A stretch of DNA of 64,000 bases from an uncultured Lachnospiraceae bacterium (GTDB lineage Bacteria; Bacillota; Clostridia; Lachnospirales; Lachnospiraceae), in the NCBI GenBank assembly GCA_910577645.1, contig CAJTOL010000003.1, forward strand, positions 62,001-126,000, written 5' to 3'. Below are positions 42,283 to 51,660 of this stretch, in pieces. The notes under the pieces were generated by a model. The model was not told the DNA's origin. It saw only the letters and a list, made by a program, of their open reading frames with translations, and did not search any database. The stretch's first letter is position 1, and every line of letters starts with the position of its first letter. A program made the position numbers and the translations under genes.

Positions 42283-44415
42283 CTATTCCTCATCCTTCAC
42301 CGGAATAAAGTCGATGGTCTTTAACATCCGATCCGTGGAAAGCACCTGAATCCGGATGGTCTGACCCAGCTTGTAGATCTTTTTCGTTGATTCTCCCTGA
42401 AGCTCATAGCGCTGCTCATCAAAAATATAGTAATCATCATCCAGGTTGTTCATCCGGATCATTCCTTCCACCGTGTTGGGAAGCTCCACATAAAGTCCCC
42501 AATTGGTTACCCCGGAAATAACCCCGTCATAAACCTCCCCAATGCGGCGGGACATATATTCACATTTTTTCAGTTTCTCTGTCTCTCTCTCCGCCTCCTC
42601 GGCCCGCCGCTCCAGGGCAGAGGTTTTCACCGCCACCTCCGGCAGGATCCGATCATAGTGGGCGGCTCTCTTTTCTCTCAGCCCGCCTCTTAAATTTTCC
42701 TTAATAATCCGGTGAATCTGCAAATCCGGATAGCGGCGGATGGGAGAGGTAAAGTGGGTATAATATTTGGCTGCCAGGCCAAAATGCCCGGTACATTGGG
42801 TGGTATATTTTGCCTGCTTCATAGACCGCAGGGTCAGACGGCTGATCAGCGCCTCCTCAGGAGTCCCTTCTACCTTTTCCAGCAGCTTCTGCACCTCCTT
42901 GGGATGAATTTCCCCCTGGGAGATCCGGATAAACAGGCCAAAATTATGGATAAAGGTAGAAAGCTCCTTCATTTTCTCCGGATCCGGGTTATCGTGAGTC
43001 CGATACAGGAAAGGAAGCTGCTGCCAGAAAAAGTCCTCCGCTACCGTCTCATTGGCCGCCAGCATAAAATCCTCAATTATCTTGGTAGCCGCGTTGCGCT
43101 GGTAAGGGCGAATCTCTGTAGGGTTCCCCTTTTCATCTAAGAGAATCTTGCTCTCCGGAAACTCAAAATCAATGGCCCCTCTCTTTCCCCGCTTTTCCCG
43201 CAAAATGCCGGACAGCTCTTTCATCAAATCAAACAGGTGAATAAAGTCCTCGTATTCCGCCATTACTTCTTCATCTCTGTCTGTAACAATGGCATTGACT
43301 TTTGTATAGGTCATACGCTGATCTACCCGGATCAGAGTTTCCGCAATGCGGTGCCCCAGAATATTTCCCTTCTCGTCAATCTCCATAAGGCAGCTAAGGG
43401 CCAGACGGTCACAGCCTGCATTTAAGGAACAGATTCCATTACTTAAGCTGTGAGGCAGCATGGGAATCACCCGATCCACCAGATATACGCTGGTTCCCCT
43501 TTTCAATGCCTCCCTGTCCAGGCTGCTGCCCTCTCTTACATAATGGCTCACATCCGCAATGTGAACCCCCAAATAGTAGATTCCATCCTCCTTTTTAAGA
43601 GTCACGGCATCGTCCAGATCCTTGGCATCCTCGCCGTCAATGGTGACGGTCTGAAGATCCCGCAAATCCAGACGGCCTTTTTTGTCCGTCTCCTCTACTT
43701 CCTGGGAAATCCGTCCGGTTTCTGCCATCACATCCTCCGGAAACCCTTCCGGCAGGCCGTAAGCCCGGACAAGTGACAAAATATCGGTTCCCGGATCGTT
43801 TACATGGCCGATAATCTCCACAATCTCCCCTTCCGGTTTCCTTCTCACACCGCCAAAATCCATCACCTGTACCACTACCTTGTGGCCGGTTACCGCCCCC
43901 ATATCCTTTCCCTGGGGAATAAAAACATCCTGGGTGATCTTTTGATTATCCGGAATCACAAAGCCAAAGCTTTTGTTTTTCTGGTAGTATCCGATAATCT
44001 GGGCGTTGGCGTGTTCCAGAATCCGGATAACGGCTCCCTCTGCCCGCCTTCCAGAGCTTTCGTTTTCTATGACAATCTGGACTCTGTCGCCGTGAAGCGC
44101 ACCTTTCGTATGTTCTTCCGGAATGAAAACATCCTGTTCCCTCCCTTCCACGGTGACAAATCCAAATCCTCTGGGATGGCCGGAAAAAATACCGTTTACG
44201 GAAAAAGTCTCCGGCTTGCCGTATTTTCCCTTTTTGGAAAGTCCGGCCTTTCCCTCAGCCACCAGGATATCCAAAACCTGCTGAAGTTCTTCTCTCTGGC
44301 CCTTGGGAATGTTTAATAATACGGCAAGCTCTTTGGCCTTCATGGGCACATATGCCTTGTCCGAGAACAAAGCGGTAAGCATTGCTTTTCTGTCATTTAA
44401 TTTCTTTTCTTCCAT
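42283..44415 (-). CDS. rnr: Ribonuclease R
   Basis: 710 residues. The N-terminal winged helix is followed by cold-shock domains (GHPRGFGFVTVEGREQDVFI; NKSFGFVIPDN). The RNB catalytic region has TIDGEDAKDLDDAV with the metal-binding aspartates. The C-terminal S1 domain reads GEVYDGVISGVTNWGLYVEL. It is a 3'-5' exoribonuclease that degrades structured RNA and aids tmRNA quality control. It lies between secG (with a terminator between) and smpB. Confidence 0.97.
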   Translation of the reverse strand: MEEKKLNDRKAMLTALFSDKAYVPMKAKELAVLLNIPKGQREELQQVLDILVAEGKAGLSKKGKYGKPETFSVNGIFSGHPRGFGFVTVEGREQDVFIPEEHTKGALHGDRVQIVIENESSGRRAEGAVIRILEHANAQIIGYYQKNKSFGFVIPDNQKITQDVFIPQGKDMGAVTGHKVVVQVMDFGGVRRKPEGEIVEIIGHVNDPGTDILSLVRAYGLPEGFPEDVMAETGRISQEVEETDKKGRLDLRDLQTVTIDGEDAKDLDDAVTLKKEDGIYYLGVHIADVSHYVREGSSLDREALKRGTSVYLVDRVIPMLPHSLSNGICSLNAGCDRLALSCLMEIDEKGNILGHRIAETLIRVDQRMTYTKVNAIVTDRDEEVMAEYEDFIHLFDLMKELSGILREKRGKRGAIDFEFPESKILLDEKGNPTEIRPYQRNAATKIIEDFMLAANETVAEDFFWQQLPFLYRTHDNPDPEKMKELSTFIHNFGLFIRISQGEIHPKEVQKLLEKVEGTPEEALISRLTLRSMKQAKYTTQCTGHFGLAAKYYTHFTSPIRRYPDLQIHRIIKENLRGGLREKRAAHYDRILPEVAVKTSALERRAEEAERETEKLKKCEYMSRRIGEVYDGVISGVTNWGLYVELPNTVEGMIRMNNLDDDYYIFDEQRYELQGESTKKIYKLGQTIRIQVLSTDRMLKTIDFIPVKDEE

Positions 44416-44443
44416 ATTTCCTCTTTTCCAGATAATAAAGCAA

Positions 44444-44469
44444 AAACACCCTTGTCTCCAAGAGTGTTT
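44444..44469 (-). terminator. Terminator between secG and rnr
   Basis: Read leftward: AAACACTCTTG, loop GAGA, CAAGGGTGTTT, then TTGCTTT. It begins 19 bases after the secG stop. Some read-through into rnr is likely. Confidence 0.75.
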
Positions 44470-44487
44470 ATCATTAGCCTTTATTGA

Positions 44488-44724
44488 TTAGTGCAGAATA
44501 TTCAGTACCACTGCAAGAACTAAAAACAAGATACATCCCCACTTGGTAAACTTCTCTAAGTTGCCTTCCATGGTACGTCCTTTATTTTTTCCCCAATAGC
44601 TCTCTGCAACGCCGGAAATAGCCCCTAAGCCTGCAGACTTGCCTTCCTGCATCAGGACAATTGCGGAAATCGCAATACCCAGTACGACAAAAATAACGGA
44701 TAAAATAATCTCTAAACCTGCCAT
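44488..44724 (-). CDS. secG: Preprotein translocase subunit SecG
   Basis: 78 residues, two membrane helices (IILSVIFVVLGIAISAIVLM and GCILFLVLAVVLNIL) joined by a loop with QEGKSAGLGAISG, typical of SecG. It associates with SecYE and assists SecA-driven export. GGAGG precedes the ATG. It heads the conserved secG-rnr-smpB arrangement. Confidence 0.95.
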   Translation of the reverse strand: MAGLEIILSVIFVVLGIAISAIVLMQEGKSAGLGAISGVAESYWGKNKGRTMEGNLEKFTKWGCILFLVLAVVLNILH

Positions 44725-44815
44725 CTATTCCACCTCCTACGGTTAAACAACGTTATAATACCACAAATTCATAGGAATGGCAACCTCTTTCTGACTTCTT
44801 TGCCCTTACTGCCGT

Positions 44816-45442
44816 TTAAAGCAGCCAGAGATCCTCATCCACCTTTCGGTTTTTATAATAATATTCTCTGTCCCGATCTCCAATCTCTCTTAAAACCCGG
44901 CAGGGATTTCCCACTGCCACCACCCCCGGCGGGATGTCCTTTGTCACTACGGATCCGGCTCCGATTACCGTGTTGTCTCCAATGGTAACCCCTGGAAGTA
45001 CAACAGAGCCTGCTCCAATCCATACATTGCTTCCGATACGGACATCCATGTTAAACTGGAGGGTTTTCCTCCTTAGTTCCGGGTCGATGGGGTGTCCGGC
45101 AGTGGCTACCGTTACATTTGGGCCAAACATGGTCAAATCCCCCACATAAATATGGGCGTCGTCCACCAGAGTCAGATTAAAATTAGCATACACCCCTTTT
45201 CCAAAATGAACATGCTTTCCGCCGAAATTTGCCCGCAGAGGCGGTTCCACATAGCATCCTTCTCCCACCTCTGCAAACATTTTTTTCAACAGCTCCTGCC
45301 GCTTTTCCCCCTGGGAGGGGCGGGTCCCATTGTAATCATACAAAAGCTCCATGCAGGCCTCCTGTTCTGCCAGGATTTCTTTATCTCCAGGCAGGTACAG
45401 GCGGCCTTCCTCCATCCTTTTTCTTGCTTCTCTGGAATTCAT
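44816..45442 (-). CDS. Maltose/galactoside O-acetyltransferase-like
   Basis: 208 residues. An N-terminal Mac-type segment (DKEILAEQEACMELLYDYN) is followed by a left-handed beta helix with hexapeptide repeats (HVHFGKGVYANFNLTLVDDA, IGSNVWIGAGSVVLPGVTIG, NTVIGAGSVVTKDIP). The catalytic His is likely in TAGHPIDPELR. The family acetylates sugars from acetyl-CoA. It lies 17 bases after pheT and may be read through from that operon, though the functions are unrelated. Confidence 0.88.
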   Translation of the reverse strand: MNSREARKRMEEGRLYLPGDKEILAEQEACMELLYDYNGTRPSQGEKRQELLKKMFAEVGEGCYVEPPLRANFGGKHVHFGKGVYANFNLTLVDDAHIYVGDLTMFGPNVTVATAGHPIDPELRRKTLQFNMDVRIGSNVWIGAGSVVLPGVTIGDNTVIGAGSVVTKDIPPGVVAVGNPCRVLREIGDRDREYYYKNRKVDEDLWLL

Positions 45443-45459
45443 AACATCCCCGCCTTTTC

Positions 45460-47880
45460 TCAGGCTCTCAGTTCAATTCCCATGCTCTGAAGGCCATTTA
45501 AAATCTTGTTCATAACTCCGGTAATTTCCTTTTCCTCCAGGGTGTGATCCTGTGCCCGGAAGGTGATGGAGTAAGCCATAGACTTAAACCCTTCCTTAAT
45601 CTGGCTTCCCTCGTAAATGTCAAAGAGCCTGCAGTCTTCCAAAATCTTTCCGCTTCTCTGGATAATCATATCCTCAATCTGGCCTGCCAAAACAGATTTG
45701 GGCACTACCATACTCAAGTCTCTGGTTACAGCCGGGAATTTTGCAAGGCCGGTATACTTTCTGCCAAAAGTGGTGAATTCTGTCATAGCCGGCATGTCTA
45801 CTACTGCCACATAGGCTTTCTCTCCAATCTTATAGTTATCTGCCACGTCCGGATGAACCTCCCCCAGATAACCTACGGTCACATTGTTATACACAATATC
45901 GGCTTTTCTTCCCGGATGGAGATAGGGATGGCTGCCTTTCGGATCGTAATGAACCCGTCCGTTCATTCCCACGCTCTCAAAAAACTCTTCCACCACTCCC
46001 TTCATGGTAAAGAAATCTCCGTCGCCATACATTCCCAGTACGAACTGCATCCTCTCATCTGGAAGTTCCGTTAAAGGCAGGCTCTTTGGCAGGTATATAT
46101 TGGCCATCTCATAGAGACGCACATCCTTATTGCGGCGGTTGTAGTTGGTGGACAAGGAGGTCAGCATTCCGTTTAAAGGCAGGGTACGCATCACGCTGAA
46201 GTCTTCTCCCAGAGGATTGGAAATCACAACGGTCCGGCGCAGCATGGAATCCTCAGGAATCAGCAGCTTGTCAAATACTCTGGGGCTTTCAAAGGAATAG
46301 GTCATAGCCTGGGAGAATCCTGAAAACTCTGCAACCTGTCTTGCCTTTTCCTCAATACGCAGCTTGTAGGAAAGCTTTCCTGTAGTAGATTCTCCGGCAG
46401 GCAGAGTGGTTGGAATCTTATCGTATCCAAAGAATCTTGCCACCTCCTCTGCAATATCCGCCTCTCTCTCCAGATCCTGTCTCCAGGTGGGAACAATCAC
46501 CTGATTGTTTTCCTCATCGTAACCAATCTCCAGAGGGCCAAAATAGCTTAGCATGGTTTCCTTGGAAATATCGGTTCCCAAAAGCTTATTGATCCGATCT
46601 GCATGGAAGGGAATCCGCCTCGGCTCCTTTAATCCGGCGCAGATATCGATAATGCCGCCTACTACCTCCCCTGCTCCCAGCTCCTCAATCAGCTGGCAGG
46701 CGCGGTTTACGGCCTCTAGGGCAGTGTTGGGGTCTAATCCCTTCTCGTATTTGCCGGAAGCATCGGTTCGAAGTCCCACCTTTTTGGCAGACAGACGGAT
46801 GTTGGTGCCGTCAAAGCAGGCGCACTCAAATACCATGCTCTTTACATGATCCGTGATCTTGGAATTTTCACCGCCCATGATACCGGCAATGCCCACTTCC
46901 TTTTCCCCGTCGTTGATCATCAAAACGGTGTGATCCAGCTTCCGCACCTGGCCGTCCAGTGTCTGGAACTGGTCGCCGTCCCCCGCACACTTTACAATAA
47001 TTTCATGGCCTGCCAGAAGGTCATAATCAAAAGCATGCATGGGCTGGCCGTACTCTTCCATAATGTAGTTGGTAATGTCTACAATATTATTAATAGGCCG
47101 GATACCGCTGGCTGCCAGACGTCTCTGCATCCACTCCGGTGAAGGAGCCAGCTTAATATTTTTTACCATTCTTGCACAATATCTGGGACAAAGCTCCTGG
47201 TTTTCCACCGTAACCTTTAAATAATCGTGAATATCCTCGCTGTTGCCGCTTTCTGTAATCACCGGCGGAACAAATGGCTTTCGGAAGGTGGCAGCCGCCT
47301 CTCTGGCGATGCCCAGAACGCTGTAGCAGTCTACACGGTTGGAGGTCACTTCGTACTCAAATACCACGTCATGAAGGCCCAGAACCTCTACCGCATCCCT
47401 GCCAACTTCCGTGTCCTCCGGCAGAATATAGATGCCGCTCTCCGGGGCCAGAGGGTACATATCCCGGCTGGATCCCAACTCCTCTATGGAACACATCATC
47501 CCCTGGGAATCTACGCCTCTCAGCTTGCCGCTTTTAATCCGGATACCGTCCTCCGGCAGGGGACCTCCGTCATGGCCTCCTGCCACTTTCCCCCCGTCCA
47601 GTACTACCGGAACCTTGTCCCCCTCCTTTACATTGGGGGCGCCGGTTACAATCTGGATAGTCTCTGTTCCAATATCCACCTGACAGATAATCAGCTTATC
47701 TGCGTCCGGATGGCGGCGAATCTCTTTTATCTGGCCTACTACAATCTTCTCTAAATTTTTATCCAAACATTCATAGCCTTCTACTTTGGTTCCGGATAAA
47801 GTCATGGCATCCGTATATTCCTGAGCCGTCACGTCCAGATCCGGAACGTATGCTTTAATCCATGATAATGCTGTATTCAT
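45460..47880 (-). CDS. pheT: Phenylalanyl-tRNA synthetase beta subunit
   Basis: 806 residues. The N-terminal tRNA-binding domain includes VVGQIKEIRRHPDADKLIIC. B3/B4 editing and B5 domains follow, with the C-terminal anticodon-recognising FDX-ACB region (KFPAVTRDLSMVVPKSVLAG). It forms the alpha2-beta2 enzyme with PheS. The gene begins 55 bases after pheS and shares its T-box control. Confidence 0.97.
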   Translation of the reverse strand: MNTALSWIKAYVPDLDVTAQEYTDAMTLSGTKVEGYECLDKNLEKIVVGQIKEIRRHPDADKLIICQVDIGTETIQIVTGAPNVKEGDKVPVVLDGGKVAGGHDGGPLPEDGIRIKSGKLRGVDSQGMMCSIEELGSSRDMYPLAPESGIYILPEDTEVGRDAVEVLGLHDVVFEYEVTSNRVDCYSVLGIAREAAATFRKPFVPPVITESGNSEDIHDYLKVTVENQELCPRYCARMVKNIKLAPSPEWMQRRLAASGIRPINNIVDITNYIMEEYGQPMHAFDYDLLAGHEIIVKCAGDGDQFQTLDGQVRKLDHTVLMINDGEKEVGIAGIMGGENSKITDHVKSMVFECACFDGTNIRLSAKKVGLRTDASGKYEKGLDPNTALEAVNRACQLIEELGAGEVVGGIIDICAGLKEPRRIPFHADRINKLLGTDISKETMLSYFGPLEIGYDEENNQVIVPTWRQDLEREADIAEEVARFFGYDKIPTTLPAGESTTGKLSYKLRIEEKARQVAEFSGFSQAMTYSFESPRVFDKLLIPEDSMLRRTVVISNPLGEDFSVMRTLPLNGMLTSLSTNYNRRNKDVRLYEMANIYLPKSLPLTELPDERMQFVLGMYGDGDFFTMKGVVEEFFESVGMNGRVHYDPKGSHPYLHPGRKADIVYNNVTVGYLGEVHPDVADNYKIGEKAYVAVVDMPAMTEFTTFGRKYTGLAKFPAVTRDLSMVVPKSVLAGQIEDMIIQRSGKILEDCRLFDIYEGSQIKEGFKSMAYSITFRAQDHTLEEKEITGVMNKILNGLQSMGIELRA

Positions 47881-47935
47881 AATTGATTCTCCTTCTATCT
47901 TATTTCTTCAATGCTGATTCCTTTCGGCTCTCTGT

Positions 47936-48955
47936 TTAAAACTGCTTTAAAAAGCGGGTATCATTCTCATACAGCAGCCTCATGTCATCGATCTCATACT
48001 TTAACAGGGCAATACGCTCTAACCCCACGCCGAAAGCAAATCCGGAGTATTCATCCGGGTCAATGCCGCACATCTCCAGCACTCTGGGATGAACCATGCC
48101 GCAGCCTAAAATCTCAATCCATCCGGATCCCTTGCAGAACCGGCATCCCTTTCCGCCGCATTTAAAGCAGCTTACATCCACCTCGGCGCTGGGCTCGGTA
48201 AAGGGGAAATGATGGGGACGGAATTTTACCTTCGTCTCCGGGCCGAACAACTCCCTGGCAAACTCGGCCAGAGTTCCCTTTAAGTCTGCAAAAGTAATAT
48301 GCTTATCTATTACCAGGCCCTCAATCTGATGGAAAGAGGGGGAGTGGGTGGCATCTACCGCATCGGAGCGGAATACCCGGCCCGGCGCAATAATACGGAT
48401 GGGAGGTCTGCGGTTTTCCATAGTGCGGACCTGTACCGGAGAAGTCTGGCTTCTTAAGAGAATGTTCTCGTTAATATAGAAAGTGTCCTGCTCGTCTCTT
48501 GCCGGGTGGCCCTTGGGAATATTCAATTTCTCAAAATTATACTTATCATACTCTACCTCCGGGCCTTCCACTACCTCGTAACCCATGCCCACAAAGATCC
48601 TCTCCACCTCTGCCAGGGCAATGGCATTGGGATGGCTGTGTCCCATTTTTTCTCTTTTAGCCGGAAGAGTTACGTCAATAACCTCTTTTTCCATCTGCTC
48701 TCCCCTGGCCTTTCTTGCCAGGGCAGTTTTGGTTTCCTCCAGTTTGCTCTCGATTAAGGCTCTTACCTCATTAACCATCTGGCCTACCTTTGGGCGATCC
48801 TCAGGGGCAACATCCTTCATACTCTTTAATACGGTAGTCAATTCCCCTTTTTTTCCTAAATAGGCCACACGAATGTCATTAAGTGTTTCCAGCGCCTGGG
48901 CCGCTTCCATTCTGGCCAGGGCTTTTGATTTAATTTTTTCTAACTGCTCTTTCAT
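47936..48955 (-). CDS. pheS: Phenylalanyl-tRNA synthetase alpha subunit
   Basis: 339 residues from the ATG at 48955 (AAGGAG upstream); the longer frame to 49018 is not used. A coiled N-terminal arm is followed by the class II core: HPARDEQDTFYI, RSQTSPVQVRTM (motif 2 region) and the C-terminal FAFGVGLERIALLKY (motif 3). It activates Phe and, with PheT, charges tRNA-Phe. Preceded by a T-box leader. Confidence 0.97.
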   Translation of the reverse strand: MKEQLEKIKSKALARMEAAQALETLNDIRVAYLGKKGELTTVLKSMKDVAPEDRPKVGQMVNEVRALIESKLEETKTALARKARGEQMEKEVIDVTLPAKREKMGHSHPNAIALAEVERIFVGMGYEVVEGPEVEYDKYNFEKLNIPKGHPARDEQDTFYINENILLRSQTSPVQVRTMENRRPPIRIIAPGRVFRSDAVDATHSPSFHQIEGLVIDKHITFADLKGTLAEFARELFGPETKVKFRPHHFPFTEPSAEVDVSCFKCGGKGCRFCKGSGWIEILGCGMVHPRVLEMCGIDPDEYSGFAFGVGLERIALLKYEIDDMRLLYENDTRFLKQF

Positions 48956-49087
48956 AATATCTCCTTTTCTCAGTTTTTTCGCAACCATTTTCCTTAAGCG
49001 CGGAGTGCACATCCCCAAAGTTTTTGTTTCATAAGATGCAATTTCCTACGAAACCCGACAAAGGGCGTTACCGGGCGTTTTGATATC

Positions 49088-49362
49088 AAAAAACCTCGTC
49101 CCTTCCTAAATCTATGGAAGGGACGAGGCCAATTATCCTCGCGGTACCACCCTGATTCCTGCTTTCTGCAGGCACTTTTCTTATACGTAACGAGTACGAA
49201 ACGTCACTGCTTACTGATTCGGCTTCCGGTATCCTGAAATCGAAAGGTTGGGCCGTGCAGCTCCCGTGGGAAATTCAGCCATTTATCTGAACCCAAGAAG
49301 GCTTGCAGCCCGTGGCCTTCTCTCTCTGGGGGAAAATAAGGGCTTACTGTCACGTTCATCGC
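49088..49362 (-). promoter_or_regulatory. T-box leader of pheST
   Basis: Read leftward: stem I base GAACGTGAC pairs near GTGACGTTTC, with an AGTA motif on the 5' side. A candidate Phe specifier TTC lies at 49238-49236. The T-box AGGGTGGTACCGCG is near 49154-49141. A perfect 13-bp terminator stem (49094-49106 with 49116-49128) is followed by TTTTTT. The specifier assignment needs a computed fold. Confidence 0.9.
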
Positions 49363-49372
49363 TTTTCATCAT

Positions 49373-49401
49373 ATTGTAATCATAAACGTTCAAAATGTCA
49401 A
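49373..49401 (-). promoter_or_regulatory. Sigma-A promoter of pheST
   Basis: Read leftward: TTGACA (49401-49396), 17-base spacer, TACAAT (49378-49373). Confidence 0.85.
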
Positions 49402-49427
49402 GTAACTATTCCGCCATAAACTCAAGA

Positions 49428-51107
49428 CTATCTGCGCTTTTCTCTGTTTCGGTATTTAAATTCAGGAATTACATCTCCCCAATTTTCGATTCCGATAACT
49501 TTCTTAGCAAAGTCGGTAACTTCCAGCGTCTGGTTTACCTTATCAATATAGCGGTACACCTCCCAAATCTTTTTCTGTCTGGTGGGAACCACCCGGTTTC
49601 CCGCCGACATATCACAACTCCACAGGCCAAAGGCGCAGGACAGCTCTGCCTCGGAAACAGCGTCCACCTGACGGCTCATAATAAAGGCGTCAATGTGGGG
49701 GTTGCTGTCGGCAATGTAATAGGCATAAGCAAATGCTGCCGCCTGAAGCTCCTCTGTCTCTCCTCTGGAAGCGCTCTTGGAAGTGAATCCCTGCTCAGAC
49801 AGGATAATCGGCCGAACCTGCCCTTTCCCGTCTAAGAAATGGCTCTGTTGGAAATAGTCGGTTAAAAGGGACAGGTTACTGAAGTTAATGACAGGTGAAG
49901 TGTATTCCCAGGTAATCAGCCCTGTCTGATTATCATCCCAAAACTCCGGTTCTGTGAGCGGAATGGAGTAAGGATGGTATGCCAAGCCCCAGTCCATCTG
50001 TCCCTTTGCCCGAACCAGGTTGTTAAAGGTATCGATTACCTCTTTTCCTCCGTATTTGGTACTGCCGTTAATCTCGTTGTTCCAGTTATAATCTACAGAA
50101 AAGTACACCCTGTCGTTGGCATTCGTACTTTTAATTGCAGTATAGAATACTCGGAAAGCTCTCTCAAACTCTGTTACATAACTGGTCACATCCATTGGGC
50201 CAATGTAGTTCCACTGCTGATTGTTAATCTCATTTCCGATAATCCAGTTGGAAATCTTACCATAATTGCCGCCGTTATACCGCTCCGCCAGGAAGGAAGC
50301 CATAGCCTTAATATCCTCATAGCCCGCCTCCGTGGCAGCATTAAACATATAGTAGTTGGCAGATGCCGTCCTGGAGGTTCCCGGATGGATCAGGTCGGGA
50401 GTGGTATCATCCCAGCTGTTTAAGATAACTGCAGTGACTGTAATTCCCTTTGCAGAGAAATCTAAAATCGTTTTGTCGTAAATATCAAAAAAGCTTTTGC
50501 TGAAATGGTAGGTCTTTCCCTCATATACATAGTCAATTCCAGTTCCCAACATGGCCTGGAAGGGAATATTGACAATCGTATGTTTTACTCCCAAAGCAAA
50601 GGCGTCATTTAGCATATCGTGCTCAATCAGCAGGCCTTTTTTGCTGAGAGGCTCGTGAAATGGGTTCTGATTGGGGGCAATTTTCTCCGGGTTGGTAATG
50701 TAATGAGGATCGCTTACCGCTATATAATTAGAGCCATCCCAGACTGTCACCACAAATTTGGAGTACAGACGGCTGTCCTCTGTACCAGCATTTAAAGGAA
50801 ACGTAAAAACCGCTTCCCCGGCCTTATCCACCGCCTGAACATATCCTCTGGTTCTCACCGAGTCCTCGTGGGGCTTTAATTCCTTTAAGTAAAAATGATT
50901 GTCCGGTCCGGAGATAGCTCCTGTATTCACTGCGGTAATCCGTACATTTCCATCATCTGTAATCTCACATGAGGTAATCTGAACCTTCTCTGTCGCCTGG
51001 CCGTCCACTGTATCTGCATAGATAGTTTTCAGGTTCATCAAACACAATACTGCTGCCAGCAAAATCCAGGCCGCAGTTTTTATCCTTGTTATCCACTTAG
51101 TTGTCAC
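49428..51107 (-). CDS. Secreted DUF5722-type, glycosidase-like protein
   Basis: 559 residues from the GTG at 51107 (AAGGAGG eight bases upstream). An N-terminal signal or anchor (IKTAAWILLAAVLCLMNL) is followed by a beta-domain (QITSCEITDDGNVRITAVN), then a clan-A-like barrel: WIIGNEINNQQWNY has the NE acid/base pair, and PIILSEQGFTSK has a likely nucleophile Glu. AFGLWSCDM lies near the end. It probably cleaves a polysaccharide outside the cell; the substrate is unknown. It stands alone downstream of tRNA-Ala on the opposite strand. Confidence 0.75.
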   Translation of the reverse strand: MTTKWITRIKTAAWILLAAVLCLMNLKTIYADTVDGQATEKVQITSCEITDDGNVRITAVNTGAISGPDNHFYLKELKPHEDSVRTRGYVQAVDKAGEAVFTFPLNAGTEDSRLYSKFVVTVWDGSNYIAVSDPHYITNPEKIAPNQNPFHEPLSKKGLLIEHDMLNDAFALGVKHTIVNIPFQAMLGTGIDYVYEGKTYHFSKSFFDIYDKTILDFSAKGITVTAVILNSWDDTTPDLIHPGTSRTASANYYMFNAATEAGYEDIKAMASFLAERYNGGNYGKISNWIIGNEINNQQWNYIGPMDVTSYVTEFERAFRVFYTAIKSTNANDRVYFSVDYNWNNEINGSTKYGGKEVIDTFNNLVRAKGQMDWGLAYHPYSIPLTEPEFWDDNQTGLITWEYTSPVINFSNLSLLTDYFQQSHFLDGKGQVRPIILSEQGFTSKSASRGETEELQAAAFAYAYYIADSNPHIDAFIMSRQVDAVSEAELSCAFGLWSCDMSAGNRVVPTRQKKIWEVYRYIDKVNQTLEVTDFAKKVIGIENWGDVIPEFKYRNREKRR

Positions 51108-51311
51108 GAACTCTGCCTCCTTAATGTTTATTCTCCTGAATGGTAGTCTCTTTCCGGTATTTCCCATCCGGATTCTCCCATTATACTGTCTCGAACCAAA
51201 AAATAAAAGCCTCTATCCCCTTACGTTGTCTTACGATTTCCTTAACTGCAGGAAAACCTCTGTTTTTAAAATTTTTTTAATTTATGTCTTCCCATTTTAA
51301 AACTTCTGTGG

Positions 51312-51346
51312 TATACTATGAATACTTGGCGAGGTTTTGTCAACTT
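51312..51346 (+). promoter_or_regulatory. tRNA-Ala promoter with partial hairpin module
   Basis: TATACT (51312-51317), then ATGAATACTTGGCGAGGT, nearly identical to the pncB leader. The 3' half of the hairpin is lost and the tRNA begins in its place. The flanking CTGTGGTATA matches the carboxypeptidase promoter. The -35 (TTCCCA, 17 bases upstream) is weak. Confidence 0.55.
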
Positions 51347-51419
51347 GGGGCATTGGCGCAGCTGGGAGCGCGTTTGAATGGCATTCAAAAGGCCGTGGGT
51401 TCGAATCCCATATGCTCCA
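51347..51419 (+). tRNA. tRNA-Ala (anticodon GGC)
   Basis: 73-nt cloverleaf: acceptor GGGGCAT/ATGCTCC, anticodon stem TTTGA/TCAAA with loop ATGGCAT (anticodon GGC), T arm GTGGG-TTCGAAT-CCCAT, discriminator A. CCA is not encoded. Directly followed by two structured repeats. Confidence 0.95.
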
Positions 51420-51420
51420 T

Positions 51421-51485
51421 TATTTGTGGTAAGGAGGGACCCACCAAGTGGGAGGATTCCTTATCACCGGGCAGACGCCCACGAA
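51421..51485 (+). repeat. Structured 65-nt repeat, copy A
   Basis: GTGGTAAGGA (51426-51435) pairs with TCCTTATCAC (51458-51467) around CCCAC-CAA-GTGGG. A GGGC-AGAC-GCCC hairpin follows. The spacer after the copy contains GCGTCTGC, which can pair with GCAGACGC instead and is followed by TCTTTTATTT, so a terminator alternative exists. Confidence 0.65.
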
Positions 51486-51516
51486 CAGAGTTCGTACTAA
51501 AACGCGTCTGCTCTTT

Positions 51517-51581
51517 TATTTGTGGTAAGGAGGGATCCACCAAGTGGGAGGATTCCTTATCACTGGGCAGACGCCCACGAA
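51517..51581 (+). repeat. Structured 65-nt repeat, copy B
   Basis: Identical to copy A at 63 of 65 positions. One of the two changes, C to T at the first base of the inner stem, becomes a G.T pair and keeps the fold. The period is 96 nt. A terminator-like hairpin follows. Confidence 0.65.
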
Positions 51582-51588
51582 ATAAGAA

Positions 51589-51624
51589 GTCTGAACTTGG
51601 AAACAAGTCGGGCTTTTATTTTTT
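51589..51624 (+). terminator. Terminator after the tandem structured repeats
   Basis: GTCTGAACTTG, loop GAAA, CAAGTCGGGC, then TTTTATTTTTT. One bulge and several G.T pairs. It would end a transcript carrying tRNA-Ala and both repeats. Confidence 0.7.
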
Positions 51625-51660
51625 ATAAAAAACCTTCTCCAGAAGAAATAAAATTCAAAA

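Noticed and set aside
51421..51581. CRISPR array
   Set aside because: Only two long repeat copies, a single 31-base spacer and no cas genes in the window.
51284..51628. Open frames across tRNA-Ala and the following repeats
   Set aside because: They read through a tRNA and structured repeats; the repeated peptide pieces simply reflect the 65-nt repeat.
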